Assembly: GCA_012036375.1 (NCBI GenBank)
Contig: JAAUOI010000213.1
Span: 1-5,748, forward strand
Source of the DNA: Allobrachymonas sp.
Lineage (GTDB): Bacteria; Pseudomonadota; Gammaproteobacteria; Burkholderiales; Burkholderiaceae_C
DNA: 5,748 nucleotides
Direction of reading: 5' to 3'
In this document: positions 5,321 to 5,748 of the stretch, one piece after another
How the letters are laid out: the number at the start of each line of letters is the position of its first letter
Position numbering within the stretch: position 1 is the first letter of the stretch
Made by a program: the position numbers and the translations under genes
Notes under the pieces: model-generated
The model's input: the letters and a program-made list of their open reading frames with translations, nothing else
Databases searched by the model: none
What the model was told of the DNA's origin: nothing

Positions 5321-5748
5321 TATTGCAATCAGGCGAGCCACAAGCAACACACTCGATTCAATGGCTGCCCCACCAAGGAGTCAAACTCATAGCACATCTT
5401 GAAACGCACCACATCATCGAAATGCGAGAAGCTCCAATTGAACTTCTCAATTCAGAACAACTGCGTGTTAAGCAGGCCACCCTGACTGGCAGCACATTTT
5501 TTGATAAAAAAGCAGCTGCTGCTGCACTATCGCCGCACAAGCTTCCCGCTTATTTTCTAGATTTTGAAACAATCACCTCTGTCGTGCCGCGTTGGAAAGG
5601 TACATCCCCCTATCAGAAAATTCCTTTCCAGTACAGTTTGCAGCGCCTATCGCGAACTGGTAGGCGAGAGGAGGCTGGCTTTCTTGATTTGTCTGGCAAG
5701 GATCCTAGGAAAGAATTTGCAAAGAGGCTGATTAACGACTGTGGTAAC
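5305..5748 (+). CDS. DUF2779 domain, C-terminal part of the nuclease gene, 3'-partial (runs off the window)
   Basis: This frame is open from 5305 to the end of the window and has no start of its own, so it is the continuation of the gene at 4652. It reads GEPQATHSIQWLP, a helical linker (IIEMREAPIELLNSEQLRVK), then TLTGSTFFDKKAAAAAL, LPAYFLDFETI and KGTSPYQKIPFQYSLQRLSR, which is the start of the DUF2779 domain as I know it. FLDFET (Asp codon at 5560, Glu at 5566) looks like the first D-x-E motif of DnaQ/DEDD 3'-5' exonucleases, which would make the whole protein a dual nuclease. The remaining exonuclease motifs would lie beyond 5748, so this cannot be confirmed here. Genuine family sequence on both sides of the break argues against two separate genes. 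Confidence 0.75.
   Translation, partial: MRFFVVLQSGEPQATHSIQWLPHQGVKLIAHLETHHIIEMREAPIELLNSEQLRVKQATLTGSTFFDKKAAAAALSPHKLPAYFLDFETITSVVPRWKGTSPYQKIPFQYSLQRLSRTGRREEAGFLDLSGKDPRKEFAKRLINDCGN
5311..5342 (+). other. Interruption of the nuclease gene inside its cysteine cluster (T6 run, TAG, frame change)
   Basis: The upstream frame reads ECGFL, TAG, YCNQAS; the downstream frame reads SGEPQATHS. The net change needs one more base. Adding a T to the T6 run at 5311-5316 is the simplest repair but gives ECGFFVVLQSGEPQ, which lacks the fourth cysteine. Keeping the upstream frame through the TAG preserves that cysteine and moves the frame change to about 5327-5342. More than one change is therefore likely. 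Confidence 0.6.

Noticed and set aside
5196..5402. 68-codon plus-strand frame across the nuclease interruption
   Set aside because: It is the third frame; the family sequence lies in the other two, before and after the break.
1..5748. tRNA or rRNA genes, CRISPR arrays, insertion sequences
   Set aside because: No cloverleaf, rRNA-like stretch, regularly spaced repeats, transposase or terminal inverted repeats were seen on reading the window by eye.

Overview
The window looks like a bacterial chromosome, most likely a betaproteobacterium near the Burkholderiales. The guide is the HisF protein, which reads like HisF proteins I recall from that group; this is recognition, not a database result. 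Base composition is moderate. One 60-base sample inside hisF (1081-1140) is 37/60 G+C and one inside the ATPase gene (3661-3720) is 28/60, so the right half looks more AT-rich than hisF.

Layout. (1) 2-763, plus strand: the 3' part of a U32-family peptidase-like gene (RlhA/YdcP type), entering from outside the window and broken by two opposite single-base shifts in A runs. (2) 797-1597, minus strand: an intact hisF, convergent with the U32 gene and with no other his gene beside it. (3) 1598-1678: a short divergent control region holding a direct repeat of TTGACAGAT. (4) 1679-2357, plus strand: a complete type II toxin-antitoxin pair, an AbrB-fold VapB antitoxin and a PIN-domain VapC RNase. (5) 2358-2465: an intergenic stretch with two consecutive stem-loops. 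(6) 2466-4608, plus strand: a tandem AAA+ ATPase gene of about 713 codons whose first 60-odd codons are in another frame, split off by a probable extra A at 2644-2649. (7) 4652-5748, plus strand and running off the end: a large nuclease with an N-terminal PD-(D/E)XK (RecB/Cas4-like) domain, a four-cysteine cluster and a C-terminal DUF2779 domain carrying a DnaQ-like D-x-E motif. It is interrupted by an in-frame TAG and a frame change inside the cysteine cluster.

How it fits together. The left part is housekeeping (rRNA or tRNA modification-type protein, histidine and purine biosynthesis). From 1679 on the content is accessory: a toxin-antitoxin pair followed by an ATPase and nuclease pair transcribed in one direction with a 43-base gap. 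An AAA+ motor next to a probable iron-sulfur dual nuclease, beside vapBC, has the look of a genome-defence or DNA-processing cassette; that role is inference. Every reading-frame break lies in or close to a mononucleotide run (A5, A4, A6, T6), which points first to homopolymer errors in the assembly and second to real gene decay. The intact genes hisF, vapB and vapC show no such breaks.
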